Position numbers and translations under genes: made by a program
Notes under the pieces: model-generated
The model's database searches: none
What the model was told of the DNA's origin: nothing
Seen by the model: only the letters and a program-made list of their open reading frames with translations
Part shown: positions 2,742 to 5,293 of the stretch, piece by piece
Layout of the letters: each line of letters opens with the position of its first letter
Position numbering within the stretch: position 1 is the first letter of the stretch
Assembly (NCBI GenBank): GCA_030621535.1
Contig: JAUXHM010000086.1
Coordinates: 1-5,293, forward strand
DNA length: 5,293 nucleotides
Origin: Candidatus Methanophagales archaeon
Lineage (GTDB): Archaea > Halobacteriota > Syntropharchaeia > Alkanophagales > Methanospirareceae
Direction: 5' to 3'

Positions 2742-5293
2742 ATGGCGACAAGAACGAATTCTATAAGTAGTTATAGTGATTTCAGAATGTCGCGGCGGAC
2801 GTTCACTAAACTGGCGGCTTTAGGAACGGCTGCTGCTATCAGCGGGGTTGGAGATGTCGGCGCTTATCCTACGAAGTTTGTGGATAAACTGATAGAACCC
2901 GCGAGTGCGGCTCCGGAACCGAAAGTGGATCTTGTGAGGTCTATATGCTCACATTGTTCAGTCGGCTGTGGATTCTACGGAAAGGTCGAGGACGGCGTGT
3001 TTACGGGTATGGAGCCCTGGGAGACTCATCCGATAAATGCAGGCGGGATGTGTTCCAAGGGCGCTTCTACTAGAGAAATGGTAGTCTCAGAGAGAAGATT
3101 GAAATACCCAATGAAGAAGGTTGGCGGTAAGTGGGAGAGAATATCGTGGGACGCTGCGTTGGATGAGATTGCATCGAAGATGGCGGAAGTAAGAAGCAAA
3201 TACGGACCAGATTCGGTGATGTTCTTGGGCTCGGCAAAGATGAACAACGAAGAATGCTATATATACAGAAAGTTAGCTGCCTTCTGGGGCACGAACAATG
3301 TTGACCATCAAGCACGAATATGCCACTCCACTACGGTCCAAGGACTGGCGAACACGTGGGGTTTCGGCGCTCAAACGAACAACATTAACGATATGAGGCA
3401 CTGCAAATGCCTGTTCTTCCTTGGCTCGAATGCTGCGGAAGCACATCCAGTGGCGATGCAGCACTTCCTCGAAGCTAAGGACAGGGGTGCGAAAATAATC
3501 GTTCTGGACCCGAGGCGCACAAAAACCGCATCAAAGGCTGATATATTCAGTTGGTGCAGACCTGGAACAGATATACCAATACTGCTTGGGCTCATTAATG
3601 TCATTGTGAACAATGACTGGCACGACAAGGAGTTCATAAAGAACAGGACTATCGGATTCGATGACTTATGGGAAGTTGCAAAGGACTACACGCCTGAAAT
3701 GGTAGAGGACATCTCATGGGTGCCTGCTGATACAATCAGGAACATAGCACGAACGCTATACGAGAATAAACCATCCGCAGTATTCTGGGCAATGGGTCAG
3801 ACTCAGCACACTGTGGGGTCGAACAACATCCACATGGATGCGATTCTACAATTAGTCCTTGGGCATGCTGCACGGTCAGGAGGAGGTTGCCAGGCATTAC
3901 GAGGACATGACAACGTTCAGGGCTCTACCGACATGTGCTTACTCGCGCATTTACTACCAAGTTACTACGGACTTAGCGAGAAAGGATGGAAGCACTGGTG
4001 CGAGGTATGGGGCATTCCATACGAGGAGATGATGACCAGGTTCGAATCGAAGGAGTTCATGGGAAAGAAAGGATTCACGGTTGCGAGATGGTATGAAGGT
4101 GTTATTATGCCGGAAGACCAGATTGACCAGCCACATAACATAAAAGTGTGTCTCATATGGGGAGAAGCGTTGAACTCAGTCACTGAGATGAAGCGGCAAA
4201 ATGAAGCGTTGGAGAAGCTTGACCTCGTGGTCATCGTTAACCCGCGTGCAAGTCCCGCTTCCGCATTGCCTGAGAGGTCAGATGGTATAATACTGCTTCC
4301 TGCATGCACATCATTCGAGAAAGCGGGGAGTGTAACAACCACCGGCAGACAAGTTCAGTGGAGGCATAAGATTATAGACCCACTATGGGAGAGTAAGTCA
4401 GACTTCGTGATATATCAGGAACTTGCAGCGAAGTTAGAGGAGAAGACTGGATTACCATTCAAGAAATACTTCACTTACGCACGTTCAGAGGATGTTTGGC
4501 CTGAGTTAAAAGCGGGGATGTTAGTCATTGCAATGCGACAAGACCCTGAGAGGCTGAAGAGGCAGCAGGAGTATGATACTACCTTTGATAGGGATACGCT
4601 GTGGTCAGAAGCTCTCAAGGAATACTGGGGACTACCATGGCCTTGCTGGAACGATACGCATTGCGGAACGCCGCTATTGTATGATGCATCGAAACCTGTA
4701 AGCAGAGGAGGACATGACTTTAGAGTGAAATGGGGCAACACTGTCCCAGAGAACAAGTTTGGTAAACACGTTGGCGAGTCAATGTTGAGAGAGGACTATC
4801 CAGTTCCTCAGTATGGCTACGGTTATGACCCAGCGGAGATAGAGCGTGCACTTGCAGATGGCGAACCACCGACAGGGAGAGGGAAAGCAAGGATATGGAT
4901 TTGGACATTTGCAGACCCGATTCCAATACACAGGGAGCCGATAGAGAGCCCAAGACCTGACCTAATTGATAAGTATCCTACGTACGACGATGTAGCATTC
5001 CAATACAGAGTACCCGCACCATATAAATCAAATCAGCAGGCGAGAAGGAACATTGTCGGCAAGTATCCAATCGTTCTTACCACGGGCAGACAGGTAGAGC
5101 ACATGGGAGGCGGTGCTCAAACAAGAGGATGTACTTATCTTGCGGAGCTTCAGCCAGAGATGTACGTGGAGATAAACCCAAAACTTGCTAGCGAAATCGG
5201 TGTTAATGTGCATAAAACAGGAATAACGGATGACTACGTATGGGTAGAGACGCTCAGGGGGAGATGCAAGGTAAAAGCTTATGTGACGGAAGC
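2742..5293 (+). CDS. fdhA: Tat-exported formate dehydrogenase catalytic subunit, FdnG-like, Cys form (3' end outside window)
   Basis: 850 codons are visible without a stop. FdnG-type subunits run to about 900-1015 residues, so the end is missing. It oxidises formate to CO2 (or the reverse) at a Mo- or W-bis-pterin guanine dinucleotide centre. A twin-arginine signal, S17-R18-R19-T-F-T-K followed by an alanine-rich h-region and ASAA near 54-57, predicts folded export across the membrane. The [4Fe-4S] ligands are C69-xx-C72-xxx-C76 and C104, with K106 as the conserved lysine between cluster and pterin. The active site is C194-H195 in NNVDHQARICHSTTV, cysteine replacing the selenocysteine of E. 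coli FdnG. TQHTVG and a GGG-CQALRGHDNVQGSTD block (R387, H389) match FdnG closely. The pterin-dinucleotide C-terminal domain begins near residue 775 (VLTTGRQVEHMGGGAQTRG). It has its own promoter, ribosome binding site and leader palindrome. Partner FdnH/FdnI-like subunits are expected downstream. Another formate-like substrate is possible, but the active-site motifs favour formate. Confidence 0.93.
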   Translation, partial: MATRTNSISSYSDFRMSRRTFTKLAALGTAAAISGVGDVGAYPTKFVDKLIEPASAAPEPKVDLVRSICSHCSVGCGFYGKVEDGVFTGMEPWETHPINAGGMCSKGASTREMVVSERRLKYPMKKVGGKWERISWDAALDEIASKMAEVRSKYGPDSVMFLGSAKMNNEECYIYRKLAAFWGTNNVDHQARICHSTTVQGLANTWGFGAQTNNINDMRHCKCLFFLGSNAAEAHPVAMQHFLEAKDRGAKIIVLDPRRTKTASKADIFSWCRPGTDIPILLGLINVIVNNDWHDKEFIKNRTIGFDDLWEVAKDYTPEMVEDISWVPADTIRNIARTLYENKPSAVFWAMGQTQHTVGSNNIHMDAILQLVLGHAARSGGGCQALRGHDNVQGSTDMCLLAHLLPSYYGLSEKGWKHWCEVWGIPYEEMMTRFESKEFMGKKGFTVARWYEGVIMPEDQIDQPHNIKVCLIWGEALNSVTEMKRQNEALEKLDLVVIVNPRASPASALPERSDGIILLPACTSFEKAGSVTTTGRQVQWRHKIIDPLWESKSDFVIYQELAAKLEEKTGLPFKKYFTYARSEDVWPELKAGMLVIAMRQDPERLKRQQEYDTTFDRDTLWSEALKEYWGLPWPCWNDTHCGTPLLYDASKPVSRGGHDFRVKWGNTVPENKFGKHVGESMLREDYPVPQYGYGYDPAEIERALADGEPPTGRGKARIWIWTFADPIPIHREPIESPRPDLIDKYPTYDDVAFQYRVPAPYKSNQQARRNIVGKYPIVLTTGRQVEHMGGGAQTRGCTYLAELQPEMYVEINPKLASEIGVNVHKTGITDDYVWVETLRGRCKVKAYVTE

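Noticed and set aside
3321..3323. Possible selenocysteine codon at the formate dehydrogenase active site
   Set aside because: The codon is TGC (Cys194), and no in-frame TGA was found in the visible 850 codons. No selenocysteine insertion is needed.
3026..5213. Several minus-strand open frames of 60-125 codons opposite fdhA
   Set aside because: They are shadows of a strongly conserved + strand gene, with low-complexity Ser/Leu-rich products and no ribosome binding sites or family motifs noted.

Overview
The window reads as a piece of an archaeal genome, most likely an anaerobic euryarchaeon of the methanogen/ANME/Archaeoglobus kind. The evidence is two TTTTATATA boxes at archaeal TATA-box distance from genes, GGTGA/GAGGTG ribosome binding sites, AGA/AGG and ATA codon use, an Lrp/AsnC regulator and short intergenic spacers. 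I cannot fix the genus from sequence alone. An uncultured ANME-1/Syntrophoarchaeia-like lineage is a guess, not a result.

Layout, all genes on the + strand: (1) 1-633, a dicluster ferredoxin with an extra four-cysteine, zinc-ribbon-like tail, possibly cut at its 5' end by the window edge; (2) 634-819, a spacer filled with degenerate short repeats; (3) 820-1476, a TorD-family chaperone for molybdenum enzymes; (4) 1477-1613, a spacer with an archaeal promoter; (5) 1614-2015, a NifU/IscU-type Fe-S scaffold, followed at once by (6) 2030-2470, an Lrp/AsnC regulator unusually rich in Cys and His; (7) 2471-2741, a regulatory spacer with a T-rich stretch, an 11-base G tract, a small palindrome, a second archaeal promoter and a perfect 7-bp inverted repeat in the predicted leader; (8) 2742-5293, the catalytic subunit of a Tat-exported, FdnG-like formate dehydrogenase, open at the window end.

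The genes fit one theme: making and controlling an exported Mo/W-pterin and Fe-S enzyme. The TorD-type protein would bind the apo catalytic subunit or its Tat signal and hold it until cofactors are loaded. The NifU-type scaffold would supply Fe-S clusters. The ferredoxin could carry electrons or serve assembly. The Lrp-type protein is the natural candidate to regulate the nearby promoters. The dehydrogenase has cysteine, not selenocysteine, at the catalytic position. Its electron-transfer partner subunits (FdnH-like ferredoxin, membrane cytochrome b) are expected downstream and are not visible here.

The best places for something new are the fdhA control region (Lrp gene, G tract, palindromes and leader hairpin together), the Cys/His-rich ligand domain of the Lrp protein, and the repeat-filled spacer before the TorD gene.
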